Source of the DNA: Sphingobacteriia bacterium
Lineage (GTDB): Bacteria > Bacteroidota > Bacteroidia > Bacteroidales > UBA7960
NCBI GenBank assembly: GCA_011390575.1
Contig: JAABSE010000040.1
Location: 1-32,199, forward strand
Reading direction: 5' to 3'
Length of the DNA: 32,199 nucleotides
Shown: positions 24,742 through 32,199 of the stretch, piece after piece
Position numbering within the stretch: position 1 is the stretch's first letter
Layout of the letters: every line of letters starts with the position of its first letter
Made by a program: the position numbers and the translations under genes
The notes under the pieces: model-generated
What the model was told of the DNA's origin: nothing
Databases searched by the model: none
The model's input: the letters and a program-made list of their open reading frames with translations, nothing else

Positions 24742-25638
24742 ATGAATATTATGCTCCACAACACTGACATTATTAATAAGTTTAAAGAAATATTATCGCA
24801 AAAAGGACCTCACTCTGATGATTTTAATGAAATTATCAGTATGGTTGATAATTTGTCTACAGATGATGAAATCGAGTATTTCAGAGAAATGCTTGAGCCC
24901 ATTCTTAAGCCAGATACCATAATAGGTCATTCATTTACCAAGCCACTGGGTTACAGCGGAGACTACCTGATTATTGAAAAAATGTACAGGTTCCATAAAA
25001 ACACGAATCCCAACTATATTAAGTGGGATGAGTTTTTTCATTGGTTGCCCGCCGCAAGTGCTGTCATCAACAGGAAAGAATTGGCTGTAAATCTCCTGCA
25101 AAAGCTAAATCAGAAAAACCAAAAAGAAAAATACAGAGTTCTTATTCTGGGCAGCGGGCCAGCCACAGAAGTGAATGAGTATATGGAATCAGTTACAGAA
25201 AACAAGTTGTATTTTGATCTTGTTGATTTTGACCAGAGAGCGGTTGAACATGCCACAGCAAAAAATCAGAAATACCTGGAGTATATCACTTTTCACAACA
25301 AAAATGTATTGAGGTATTCTCCTGAGGGAACCTATGATCTTATCTGGAGTGCCGGTTTATTTGACTATTTTCAGGACAAATTATTCATAAGGCTACTCAA
25401 AAGATTTTCCTGTTGCCTGAGTGGCAATGGAGAAATGATAATTGGGAATTTCAATATTTCAAATCCATCAAAGAAAATCATGGAAGTACTGGGCGACTGG
25501 TATCTTTACCACAGATCAGAAGAGCTTTTAAAAAGTTTCGCCATGGAAGCCGGTATACAACCGGAAAATATTGAAATTTTCAGCGAACCTCTGGGTATCA
25601 ATCTGTTTATGAAGATCAAAAATTTGGAAAGACCATAA
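24742..25638 (+). CDS. PhcB-like SAM-dependent methyltransferase (3-OH-fatty-acid methyl ester synthase family)
   Basis: 298 residues (ATG 24742; Met4 at 24751 is an alternative). Class I methyltransferase: motif I VLILGSGPATE (133-143), acidic SAM-ribose contact at Asp162 or Asp164 in LVDFDQRAVEH, motif IV region YDLIWSAGLFDYF (198-210). Features peculiar to the PhcB-like family are the upstream 'KPLGYSGDY...MYR' block (67-83) and 'GNFNISNPSKKIMEVLGDWYL' (235-255). In Ralstonia, PhcB makes the quorum signal 3-hydroxypalmitate methyl ester and is encoded with the PhcS kinase. Here the gene follows a 6-TM hybrid kinase by 19 nt and shares its operon. Fold and family resemblance are strong by motif; a signal-synthase role is inference, and the substrate is unknown. 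A terminator follows at 25677-25713. Confidence 0.8.
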   Translation: MNIMLHNTDIINKFKEILSQKGPHSDDFNEIISMVDNLSTDDEIEYFREMLEPILKPDTIIGHSFTKPLGYSGDYLIIEKMYRFHKNTNPNYIKWDEFFHWLPAASAVINRKELAVNLLQKLNQKNQKEKYRVLILGSGPATEVNEYMESVTENKLYFDLVDFDQRAVEHATAKNQKYLEYITFHNKNVLRYSPEGTYDLIWSAGLFDYFQDKLFIRLLKRFSCCLSGNGEMIIGNFNISNPSKKIMEVLGDWYLYHRSEELLKSFAMEAGIQPENIEIFSEPLGINLFMKIKNLERP

Positions 25639-25676
25639 TTTTTATTCTTTTAATTGGCTTGTAAAAAAAACTATTC

Positions 25677-25713
25677 AACGCCTCATCTTCCCCAAAGAGA
25701 ATGGCGTTTTTTT
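25677..25713 (+). terminator. Terminator of the kinase/methyltransferase operon
   Basis: A short AACGCC/GGCGTT stem (25677-25682, 25703-25708) with a 20-nt loop, running into seven T residues. Confidence 0.55.
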
Positions 25714-25799
25714 ATCAATATTTTTAACCTTTTTACTTCTGGCCAACTATGCCAGGTTTATCTAACCATTCGCATTCCATCATCTATTTCAAAAAATGC

Positions 25800-25807
25800 T
25801 AACTTTG
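25800..25807 (+). promoter_or_regulatory. -7 element of the small ORF/nucleotidyltransferase pair
   Basis: TAACTTTG (exact TAnnTTTG) ends 20 nt before the ATG at 25828. It lies inside the longer open frame from 25654, so it supports the downstream start. No TTG at the -33 position. Confidence 0.5.
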
Positions 25808-25827
25808 AATACAATAAAGTAAAAGAG

Positions 25828-26022
25828 ATGGGAACAGTTAAGGTAAGTTTCACCACGAAAGAAGAATCTAATGCTGAGAATCTCAGACTGGCCCTGGAGA
25901 GGGATCCTGTGGACCGGTTAAGGGTTTTTCTGCAGATGTCAGAATTATACCTTAACCTTTACCCACCTAAAGAGACGGTGCCAGATCAGAATTTTCATAT
26001 TTATCCCCATGAACGAAAATAG
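25828..26022 (+). CDS. Small protein of unknown function paired with a nucleotidyltransferase
   Basis: 64 residues, MGTVKVSFTTKEESNAENLR..., rich in charged residues, with no membrane segment. The same frame is open from 25654, but a terminator (25677-25713) and a -7 box (25800-25807) lie inside that extension, and the protein-like composition starts at 25828. Visible motifs are 'NLRLALERDPVDRLRVFLQMSELY', an amphipathic helix, and the C-terminal 'NFHIYPHERK'. It overlaps the next gene by 14 nt (26009-26022), which implies translational coupling. I do not recognise a named family. The layout recalls small partner proteins of minimal nucleotidyltransferase modules. Confidence 0.65.
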   Translation: MGTVKVSFTTKEESNAENLRLALERDPVDRLRVFLQMSELYLNLYPPKETVPDQNFHIYPHERK

Positions 26023-26518
26023 AATTATGCCCCTTTCAGCCCGGGAGTTGATCGAAACGGTGGAAGGGTTCATTGAAGCAGCGCAAGAAAACAATGTCAG
26101 GATGATCCTGATTGGAGGGGGTGCTGTAAACTTTCATGGTGTTCAGAGACATTCCGCAGATATAGATTTCTGGATCGAAACAACAGCTGAAAACCTTAAA
26201 AACCTTACCAATGCTTTAAAGCAATATGGATATGATTTTGATTCTTTTCCGCAAGAAGTCATAGATCAAAAGCAAAACATCAGCATACACATTAGCCCGG
26301 TTTTTAAGATTGAGCTTATCACCTACCTGAATTTTGGACTTTCTTTTCAGCAAGTATGGGAAAAAAGTGTGGAATCTAAGATAGAAAAACATAAGATTAT
26401 GAAATTCAGGGTACTTTCATTTGAAGACCTAATAGCATCAAAGCTGAAAGCAGGCAGGCCAAAAGACATGTATGATGTATTAAGCCTTAGGGAAGTACAA
26501 GAAAAAAGAAAAAGGTGA
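26009..26518 (+). CDS. MNT/AbiEii-like nucleotidyltransferase (DUF6036-type)
   Basis: 169 residues (or 163 from Met7, ATG 26027, 4 nt past the upstream stop). Polymerase-beta-type nucleotidyltransferase: the GGGAV helix turn (36-40) with NFHG, then the paired metal-binding acidic residues Asp51 and Asp53 in RHSADIDFWIE, a third acidic residue in the strand FKIELIT, and the C-terminal 'FEDLIASKLKAGRPKDMYDVLSL' block typical of this family. Relatives act as NMP-transferring toxins or antitoxins (AbiEii, MNT) or have unknown roles. The overlap with the 64-aa ORF suggests a two-gene unit. The protein is short compared with AbiEii (about 300 aa) and resembles single-domain MNT proteins. Confidence 0.8.
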   Translation: MNENRIMPLSARELIETVEGFIEAAQENNVRMILIGGGAVNFHGVQRHSADIDFWIETTAENLKNLTNALKQYGYDFDSFPQEVIDQKQNISIHISPVFKIELITYLNFGLSFQQVWEKSVESKIEKHKIMKFRVLSFEDLIASKLKAGRPKDMYDVLSLREVQEKRKR

Positions 26519-26842
26519 TATGGAGTGCTTGCACACACCCAAATTTTGAATTTTCTTGAAGAAACTATAAATACTTTGTTTTTTCGGTACTACTGGTAAT
26601 TTAGTGGATAAGTCTAAATTTTTATAATCATTTAGATGCAGTTCGTCCTTAGGCGGAATATAATCCACTTCTGTCTCCTGTATTTGGTCTTCTGTATATA
26701 CAAATTAAATCAACACAACTCGTACTTCTTTCCGTTAAAAGTGCAGTAGAACCTTTTTTCTTAAAATCAGCCACAAAAAGATTTGAAATTATTTGGACGA
26801 CTTATATGAACAAAATTATTGTTTCCGAATCTCTTTGTAAAG
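26519..26842. other. Intergenic region between convergent genes
   Basis: About 320 nt, AT-rich. Short minus-strand open stretches exist (for example one beginning MDYIPPKDELHLND at 26668, and an upstream one with KKKGSTALLTERSTSCVDL broken by a stop), but they are interrupted, unlike anything I recognise, and without promoters. No clear terminator for lpxA is visible. Confidence 0.4.
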
Positions 26843-27682
26843 CTATTGTAGCGCAACTTCAATATTGTTCCTTACTTTTTCCGGTTTTCCGTTCTTTTCT
26901 TCTCCGGTTTGTTGTTTTACAACACCGCGGCTGGATTTTTCAAAGAACCGCAAAATCACAGCCATCTCTTCCGACACATCCATCGCCAGGGTAACATACT
27001 CCAATGCCATGGAGGTGTTGAGTCCCTGTTCGTAAATAATTCTGTAGATATCACGTATATTGTTGATTTGTTCCCGGGTATAGCCCCTGCGCTTCAGTCC
27101 TATGGTGTTGATTCCAATGTAACGGGCCGGAATACCAAAAACTTTTGTGTAAGGTGCCACATCTGACAATATGCCCGACATGCCCGAAACCATGGAGTGC
27201 GCTCCGATACGACAAAACTGATGAATAGCACTTGCCCCGCCAATGATTGCCCAATCTTCAATAACTACCTCCCCGGCAATTTGTACACTATTGGCAACTA
27301 TGCAGTTATCGCCAATGACGGAATCGTGGCCCACATGACTATAAGCCATCATTAAGGTATTGCTGCCTACCCGGGTAACCCCGGTACTGGCAGTGCCACG
27401 ATTGATGGTAACATACTCCCGGATGGTGGTATTGTCGCCTATTTGAGCCATTGAGTATTCGCCCCTGAACTTCAGATCCTGGGGTACGGCAGCGATGACG
27501 GCACCGGGAAAAATCCTGCAATTTTTCCCGATGCGCGCTCCGGGGTAAATACTCGCATTGGCGCCAATCCAGGTGCCATCGCCAATTACAACATCCTTGT
27601 CAATCCTGACAAATGATTCTATTTCAACATCTTTCCCTATTGTTGCCCCGGGATGTATGTCGGCAAGTTTCGATATTCCCAT
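26843..27682 (-). CDS. lpxA: UDP-N-acetylglucosamine O-acyltransferase LpxA
   Basis: 279 residues, slightly longer than E. coli LpxA (262). Catalyses the first lipid A step, transfer of a 3-hydroxyacyl chain from ACP to UDP-GlcNAc, in the cytoplasm as a trimer. A left-handed beta-helix of hexapeptide repeats (IGKDVEIESFV, IGDGTWIGANASI, IGKNCRIF) runs from residue 3 to about 185. The catalytic His is His119 in SHVGHDSVIGDN (E. coli His125). 'PQDLKFRGE' and 'TIREYVTINRGT' are LpxA signatures, and the C-terminal helical part has 'LKRRGYTREQI'. A polar tail of about 25 residues is added. The start codon comes 2 nt after the stop of the PII-like gene, so the two are translationally coupled. Confidence 0.95.
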   Translation of the reverse strand: MGISKLADIHPGATIGKDVEIESFVRIDKDVVIGDGTWIGANASIYPGARIGKNCRIFPGAVIAAVPQDLKFRGEYSMAQIGDNTTIREYVTINRGTASTGVTRVGSNTLMMAYSHVGHDSVIGDNCIVANSVQIAGEVVIEDWAIIGGASAIHQFCRIGAHSMVSGMSGILSDVAPYTKVFGIPARYIGINTIGLKRRGYTREQINNIRDIYRIIYEQGLNTSMALEYVTLAMDVSEEMAVILRFFEKSSRGVVKQQTGEEKNGKPEKVRNNIEVALQ

Positions 27683-27684
27683 GT

Positions 27685-27978
27685 TTAATATGTTTTTTCT
27701 ACGTGCATAACAAACGCTCTGATTCCCACTTCCGTATTCACCTGATCAAGTTTTTTTATGCTCTCAAGAAGCGGGTCTACTTTTTCATCGGGAATAATCA
27801 CCATGGCCGCGGAATTCATCTCAGGCCATGTGTGGGTGCCTTTTCGTGGATCGCCGGTTTCACTGCCCCTGCCCTGCACATCGTTCCACCATGTGTATCC
27901 GCGAATCTCAAGATGATCAAAAATAAATTCGACCTTTTCACTACTGGCCTGGTTAAACATTATCATTACAGCTTTCAT
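27685..27978 (-). CDS. PII-like protein, PG0541 transporter-associated family
   Basis: 97 residues. Predicted ferredoxin-like PII fold: strand MKAVMIMFN, helix SSEKVEFIFDHLEI, a T-loop-like insertion (about 34-54, 'VQGRGSETGDPRKGTHTWPE'), strand SAAMVIIP, helix DEKVDPLLESIKKL, and the final strand IRAFVMHV. The family is named after Porphyromonas gingivalis PG0541 and is typically found next to RND efflux genes, as here (RND gene 211 nt upstream). It may sense a small molecule and tune the pump, but this has not been shown to my knowledge. lpxA follows after 2 nt. Confidence 0.85.
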   Translation of the reverse strand: MKAVMIMFNQASSEKVEFIFDHLEIRGYTWWNDVQGRGSETGDPRKGTHTWPEMNSAAMVIIPDEKVDPLLESIKKLDQVNTEVGIRAFVMHVEKTY

Positions 27979-28118
27979 TCTTTATATTTTAAGTTGTTGA
28001 AAATCCTTTTCTAATTAAGCGAGAGACCCCATCTACCGCATATGTTTTACTGTTGGTATTGAACGGTATACTCACAAGACGCTTGAATTTACATATTTGT
28101 TACACTTGCATCACATGA

Positions 28119-28172
28119 AATCTCCTTGTTGATCATGCCTGGGTGTGCTTAACATAACCAGACAAGGAGATT
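28119..28172 (-). other. Hairpin between the RND pump and PII-like genes
   Basis: A perfect 11-bp inverted repeat (AATCTCCTTGT 28119-28129 / ACAAGGAGATT 28162-28172) around a 32-nt loop, 18 nt past the RND stop. No T tract follows on the minus strand. Possibly a partial terminator or RNA-stability element lowering expression of the downstream genes. Confidence 0.45.
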
Positions 28173-28189
28173 AAATCTGTTTATGGAAT

Positions 28190-31100
28190 TTAATTTTCGT
28201 GTAAAAAGGTGAACTTCTCTCTGACTTTACTCATTTTATCTCTTTCACCACGGCGCGAAACAATACCATATACCACGGGCACAAGCACCAGGGTAACCAA
28301 CGTGGAGAAAATCAACCCACCGATAAGGGTAATTCCCATGGGGCTCCAGATTTCAGAACCTTCACCTGTACTTACTGCCATGGGCAACATAGCAAGGATG
28401 GTTGTCATTGCAGTCATCAATACGGGTCTGAGACGCATTTTTCCTGCATGAGCGATGGCTTCATTCAGGGGTTTGCCCCGGTCGCGCATCAGGTTGATAT
28501 AGTCGATAAGCACAATTCCGTTCTTAACAACAATCCCAATGAGCAGCACGGCACCCAGTCCGGCAATAATACTCAGGGTAGTATTGGTTAACAAAAGTGC
28601 CAGGATAACCCCCGTGAAAGAAAAGGGGATGGAAAACATAATGACAAAGGGCATTACAAAAGACTCAAACTGCGATGCCATCACCAAAAATACAAGAATG
28701 ATACTAATGAGTAAGAGCAGACCAAGGTCTATGAATGAATCCATCATTTCTTCGTAATCACCTCCGATATTTACCATTACTCCCTGAGGAATTTCAGTAG
28801 AATCGATGATCTGATTAATTTCACCAGCCAGATCACCCAGGGAAATGCCCGATGGTACAGCGGAAATCATTACCGTTCTCTCCCGTCTTTTGCGTTCAAT
28901 ATTGGGAGGACTGAAAAACTCTCTGACTTCGCCCAGCTCACCCAGGGTCACCTTTTGCCCCATGGGGTTGGTGATTACAAAAGATTCAATATCGGACACA
29001 GAGCTTCGGTATTTCTCTTTGTATCTGACAATAATATCATATTCATCGCCCTGTTCCCTGAGGAAAGAGGCTGTCATACCTGCAATTCTGTTGCGAAGTG
29101 CAGAAGAAACCATGGCGGTATTAAGACCGTGTTCAGCAAGCTTTTTCCTGTCAAGAACAAGCTGAAGCTCAGGACGATCATCTTTTCGGCTTATCTGCAC
29201 ATCTTCAGCACCGGGGATAGCTTCAATTTGGGTTCTCAACTCACTGGCAAGGGCACTGGTAGTATTAAAGTCATAGCCAAAAATCTCCACATCTACTGAG
29301 TTACCGCCTGAAGTGCCATCACCTGTAGAAACAGAGAACTCTGCAATTTCCGGAATAATTTCCAGTCTGCGCCTGAGATCATCAGCAATTTGCCATACCG
29401 ACGTCTCACGTTCAGATGCAGTGCTTAACCGCAAAGTCATGTTTATCATGTTGGAGCCGCTTTCAGAAAACATCGACATCAACCCTCCTTCATCATCAGC
29501 ACCGGTTGACATAGATACAAGTTCAACCTCCGGATAGTGTTTCTGTACAAGGGTTTCAATCTCACGACTTGTTTTTATGGTCTCTTCCACCCTGAGTCCG
29601 CTGGTTAACTCGATGGTAACATTTACCTGTCCCTGATCTGCTTCAGGCATAAAGTCCATACTTACAAACCTGAGAAGAAACATTGAACCCATAAAAACCA
29701 CTACAGAACCCACCAGAATTTTCTTTTTGTTGACCAGGGAAACAGCAATAATTCTTTCATAACCGTTTTCCAGCCAGTTCAGGAAAGGTTCAATGATACG
29801 GGCATGGGAGAACTTTTCGGGAAACTTTCTTTTGGCTTTGATGGCCAGAAGTTTAGATGATAACATAGGAGTAAGCGTAATGGCGGCCAGGGTAGAAGTA
29901 ACTACCGTGATACTTACAATCCATCCCAGTTGTTTAAACAAAACGCCTGTCATCCCTCCTACCAGGGTAAGCGGAAAAAATACTGCAACTACTACCATAG
30001 TAGTAACCACCACCGACAGCCAAACTTCTTTGGTGGCATAAATAGCGGCTTCGCGCGGGCTTGTTCCTCGTTCGATATGGCGGGATATATTTTCCAGCAC
30101 AACAATGGCATCATCCACCACCATACCTAAGGCAATAGAGAGTGAAGCAAGCGATATAATATTGATCGAACCACCGGTAAGGTATAAATACAGGAATGAA
30201 ACAATCAGGGATATGGGAATGGTGATCATTACGATAAAAGTAGCCCTCCATTTTCCCAGGAAAAATAATACCACCAGAACAACAAAGAACAATGCCCAAA
30301 GCATGGTTTGTGTAAGGTTGTTGATGGAGTCTGTGATAAATTCTGATGTATCGATGATTTCCTGTATTTCAATATCAGCCGGGAGTTCTTTCCCGAGTTG
30401 CGCCATTTCCTTGCGCACTTCGCTGGCAATAGCCACCGTATTGGCTCCCGACTGTTTCATCACAAACATCCGCATCCCCTGCTGTCCGTTGATACGTTCT
30501 TCGAGCGTAACGTCTTTGAGCCCATCGCTGATTTCGGCCACATCTTTCAAAAAGATGGATACTCCCTGGAAATTGCCCACCACCAGATCATTCAGTTCAT
30601 AGCTTTCGCTGAATTCGCCCTGCACGCGAAACTGGTAATCCATCTGCCCCATTTTTACATTGCCCGAGGGCATATTGAGGTTTTCAGACTGAATAGCATT
30701 GCCAATCTGCTCAATGCTTAGATTATATGCTTCCAGTTTTACAGGATCTACTTCCACATAGATTCTTCTCTGAGGAACCCCAATCAAATTAACAGAACCA
30801 ATTCCTTCGATCCGGTTTAACGGGTTTACCAATCTTTCTTCCAGCAATTTTTCAAGCCCCTCATAACTTTCTTCTGCCGTAATAGCATAAAAAAGGATGG
30901 GCATCATACTCAGGTTAAACTTAAATATGGAAGGCCTGTTGACGTCATCAGGAAGACTATTGAACACCATATCGATGGCATCTCTCACATCATTGGAGGC
31001 CTCATTGAGGTCTGAATTCCAGTCAAACTCAAGACTTACCACAGAAAAATTGTCGCTGGAAACCGAGGTAATTTCCTTAAGGTTATCCACCGTATTAAAG

Positions 31101-31309
31101 GCATCCTCCAACGGCCGGGTAACATTGGTTTCCACATCACTGGCATTGGCCCCCGGGTATGTGGTCATCACGGAAATAAACGGAGGATCCATTTCCGGGA
31201 AAAGGTCGATGGGAATATTGAGAAGAGAATAGACACCCATTACAATCACAGCAGCAAAGACCATGAGGGTGGTAATGGGTTTATTGACTGAACTTTTAAA
31301 TATACTCAT
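28190..31309 (-). CDS. RND efflux transporter, HAE1/AcrB type
   Basis: 1039 residues, full length. Inner-membrane proton-driven pump component of a tripartite exporter for drugs or other amphiphiles. Twelve transmembrane helices: TM1 about 12-30, then a large periplasmic loop, TM2-6 from about 335 with the proton relay GMVVDDAIVVLENISRH (Asp399/Asp400), a second periplasmic loop, and TM8-12 with GIVVKNGIVLIDYINLMRDRG (the conserved Lys) and 'LRPVLMTAMTTILAMLPMA'. The N-terminus 'PITTLMVFAAVIVMGVYSL' and 'IPIDLFPEMDPP' are typical HAE1 sequence, not heavy-metal CzcA. It follows the membrane fusion protein gene by 41 nt. Confidence 0.96.
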   Translation of the reverse strand: MSIFKSSVNKPITTLMVFAAVIVMGVYSLLNIPIDLFPEMDPPFISVMTTYPGANASDVETNVTRPLEDAFNTVDNLKEITSVSSDNFSVVSLEFDWNSDLNEASNDVRDAIDMVFNSLPDDVNRPSIFKFNLSMMPILFYAITAEESYEGLEKLLEERLVNPLNRIEGIGSVNLIGVPQRRIYVEVDPVKLEAYNLSIEQIGNAIQSENLNMPSGNVKMGQMDYQFRVQGEFSESYELNDLVVGNFQGVSIFLKDVAEISDGLKDVTLEERINGQQGMRMFVMKQSGANTVAIASEVRKEMAQLGKELPADIEIQEIIDTSEFITDSINNLTQTMLWALFFVVLVVLFFLGKWRATFIVMITIPISLIVSFLYLYLTGGSINIISLASLSIALGMVVDDAIVVLENISRHIERGTSPREAAIYATKEVWLSVVVTTMVVVAVFFPLTLVGGMTGVLFKQLGWIVSITVVTSTLAAITLTPMLSSKLLAIKAKRKFPEKFSHARIIEPFLNWLENGYERIIAVSLVNKKKILVGSVVVFMGSMFLLRFVSMDFMPEADQGQVNVTIELTSGLRVEETIKTSREIETLVQKHYPEVELVSMSTGADDEGGLMSMFSESGSNMINMTLRLSTASERETSVWQIADDLRRRLEIIPEIAEFSVSTGDGTSGGNSVDVEIFGYDFNTTSALASELRTQIEAIPGAEDVQISRKDDRPELQLVLDRKKLAEHGLNTAMVSSALRNRIAGMTASFLREQGDEYDIIVRYKEKYRSSVSDIESFVITNPMGQKVTLGELGEVREFFSPPNIERKRRERTVMISAVPSGISLGDLAGEINQIIDSTEIPQGVMVNIGGDYEEMMDSFIDLGLLLLISIILVFLVMASQFESFVMPFVIMFSIPFSFTGVILALLLTNTTLSIIAGLGAVLLIGIVVKNGIVLIDYINLMRDRGKPLNEAIAHAGKMRLRPVLMTAMTTILAMLPMAVSTGEGSEIWSPMGITLIGGLIFSTLVTLVLVPVVYGIVSRRGERDKMSKVREKFTFLHEN

Positions 31310-31350
31310 TGTAAATTAATTGTCGTTTATAATCATTTAAAACCTGATTC

Positions 31351-32199
31351 TTATTGCTGCACCTCAGTTGGCTGGCCATTGAGCAAACGCGAATGTCCTG
31401 CTACGATAAGCTGGTCGCCGGGCTTTAACCTGTCTGAGATTACTTCCAGCTGGTCGTCATAACGGTTTCCAATTTCCACAATTACACGTTCGGCAATATT
31501 GTCATTATTGACAAACACATATCGTTCATTGGTACCCTGCACTTTTAACACTGCCATGGCTGGCACAACAAAAGCATCTACCTGCTCCAGATCCAGGGTG
31601 GCCCTGGCAAACATTCCCGGTCGCAGTTTCTCATGGGTATTGGGAATCGTTACCTCGATACGAAATGTGCGGGTAGCAGGATCAATCTGGGGATAGACCC
31701 TACTTACCAAACCATCAAAGATTTCATTGGGGTAGACATCAGAAGAGAGTTCAACCTTCATTCCGGTATGGACCTGGGGAAAGAACCGTTCAGCTACATT
31801 CACTGTGGCTTTGAGCTGGTTTATCTGCATCAGTGAAAGAATGGCTGATTTCCCTGCAGCCGTGTTGGGAGCCCCCGAAAACATTTCACCATCTTCAAAA
31901 TATTTTCCTGACACTACTCCGGAAAAAGGAGCCTGTAAACGGGTGTTCTCCCGCAGAAAAGCCACGTTGGTTTTGGCAACCTCGTATTGGGTTTTCATCT
32001 GATCAAATTGTTGTTGCGAAATGTTTCCTGTTTCCCGCAAAGTTTCCAGACGACGATATTCAACCTCCAGGTTTTTTAATTGAACCTCTGCCTGATGCAA
32101 CTGAGTACGATCCATTTCTACCAGAAGTTGTCCTTGCCGAATTCGGTCACTGGCTTCCACATGAATTTTTTCTATCCTGCCCGGAGATGCCGAAGCAAG
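31351..32199 (-). CDS. RND membrane fusion protein (periplasmic adaptor), C-terminal part
   Basis: 282 residues visible; the reading frame continues through the right edge. The apparent GTG start at 32160 is internal, because the upstream frame reads LASASPGRIEKIHV, a normal MFP lipoyl-domain sequence before 'DRIRQGQLLVEMD'. Order: lipoyl half, alpha-hairpin coiled coil ('AEVQLKNLEVEYRRLETLRE...ISQQQFDQMKTQYEVAK'), second lipoyl half ('LQAPFSGVVSGKYFEDGEM'), beta-barrel ('VELSSDVYPNEIFDGLVSRVYPQIDPATRTFRIEV') and a membrane-proximal domain ('PAMAVLKVQGTNERYVFVNND'). It links the RND pump to an outer-membrane channel. It is the first visible gene of the operon MFP-RND-PII-like-lpxA. Confidence 0.94.
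   Translation of the reverse strand, partial: LASASPGRIEKIHVEASDRIRQGQLLVEMDRTQLHQAEVQLKNLEVEYRRLETLRETGNISQQQFDQMKTQYEVAKTNVAFLRENTRLQAPFSGVVSGKYFEDGEMFSGAPNTAAGKSAILSLMQINQLKATVNVAERFFPQVHTGMKVELSSDVYPNEIFDGLVSRVYPQIDPATRTFRIEVTIPNTHEKLRPGMFARATLDLEQVDAFVVPAMAVLKVQGTNERYVFVNNDNIAERVIVEIGNRYDDQLEVISDRLKPGDQLIVAGHSRLLNGQPTEVQQ

Noticed and set aside
25654..25827. N-terminal extension of the 64-aa protein from the ATG at 25654
   Set aside because: The extension covers a terminator (25677-25713) and a TAACTTTG promoter box, and its residues look random. The start at 25828 fits better.
26480..26780. Minus-strand ORFs in the gap before lpxA, possibly a decayed gene
   Set aside because: Short, interrupted by stops in every frame that I followed, and no recognisable motif. 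Not enough to call a pseudogene.
28324..28342. Further ECF element (ATAAGGGTAATT) inside the RND gene
   Set aside because: Lacks the TTTTCA half, lies within coding sequence and has no gene start at the right distance.
31351..32160. Membrane fusion protein starting at the GTG at 32160
   Set aside because: The frame stays open to the window edge and encodes typical lipoyl-domain residues (PGRIEKIHV), so the gene is truncated by the window and the GTG is internal.

Overview
The window looks like chromosomal DNA of a Bacteroidota species, probably a free-living or anaerobic Bacteroidales/Marinilabiliales-type organism. The evidence is internal. Several genes have the Bacteroidota promoter form TTG-N19-TAnnTTTG or its TAnnTTTG half, and Shine-Dalgarno sequences are largely absent. 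One giant secreted protein ends in a type IX secretion (T9SS) sorting domain. There is an ECF sigma/FecR pair of Bacteroidota type, a PG0541-type PII-like gene next to an RND pump, and LpxA (Gram-negative lipid A). I cannot name a genus.

Layout. (1) Positions 1-12714, all on the minus strand, form an accessory block of secreted multidomain proteins. In transcription order it holds a 1882-aa Lys-C-type protease with PPC-like, beta-helix, dockerin and T9SS modules; a 536-aa protein with two cohesin-like domains and a dockerin-like tail; a 1298-aa paralogue of the giant protease that has lost the protease domain but kept its propeptide; two abutting decayed gene fragments; and the N-terminal 229 residues of a trypsin-like zymogen that runs off the left edge. 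(2) Positions 12715-13376 are a divergent intergenic region. (3) Positions 13377-26518, on the plus strand, are mostly single genes with their own hairpin terminators: glmM-type mutase, pepT, an ECF sigma factor and FecR anti-sigma pair without a following TonB receptor, ychF, an M20 amidohydrolase, and an alanine-racemase-family gene preceded by a heptamer tandem repeat. After these come a hybrid histidine kinase 19 nt upstream of a PhcB-like methyltransferase, and a small ORF overlapping a nucleotidyltransferase. (4) Positions 26843-32199, on the minus strand, are an efflux-pump cluster: membrane fusion protein (runs off the right edge), HAE1-type RND pump, PII-like protein, and lpxA starting 2 nt after the PII-like stop codon.

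How the parts may work together. The left block looks like a cell-surface proteolysis and assembly island. Cohesin-like domains, a classical type I dockerin and two EF-hand-like C-terminal modules occur together, and the trypsin-like zymogen has a Lys at its activation site that a Lys-C neighbour could cut. The kinase/methyltransferase pair resembles the signal synthase plus sensor arrangement of the Ralstonia phc quorum-sensing locus, and is my best candidate for an undescribed signalling system here. The sigma/anti-sigma pair carries the same 19-nt element at the same distance from both start codons, which suggests autoregulation and gives a motif for finding its regulon.
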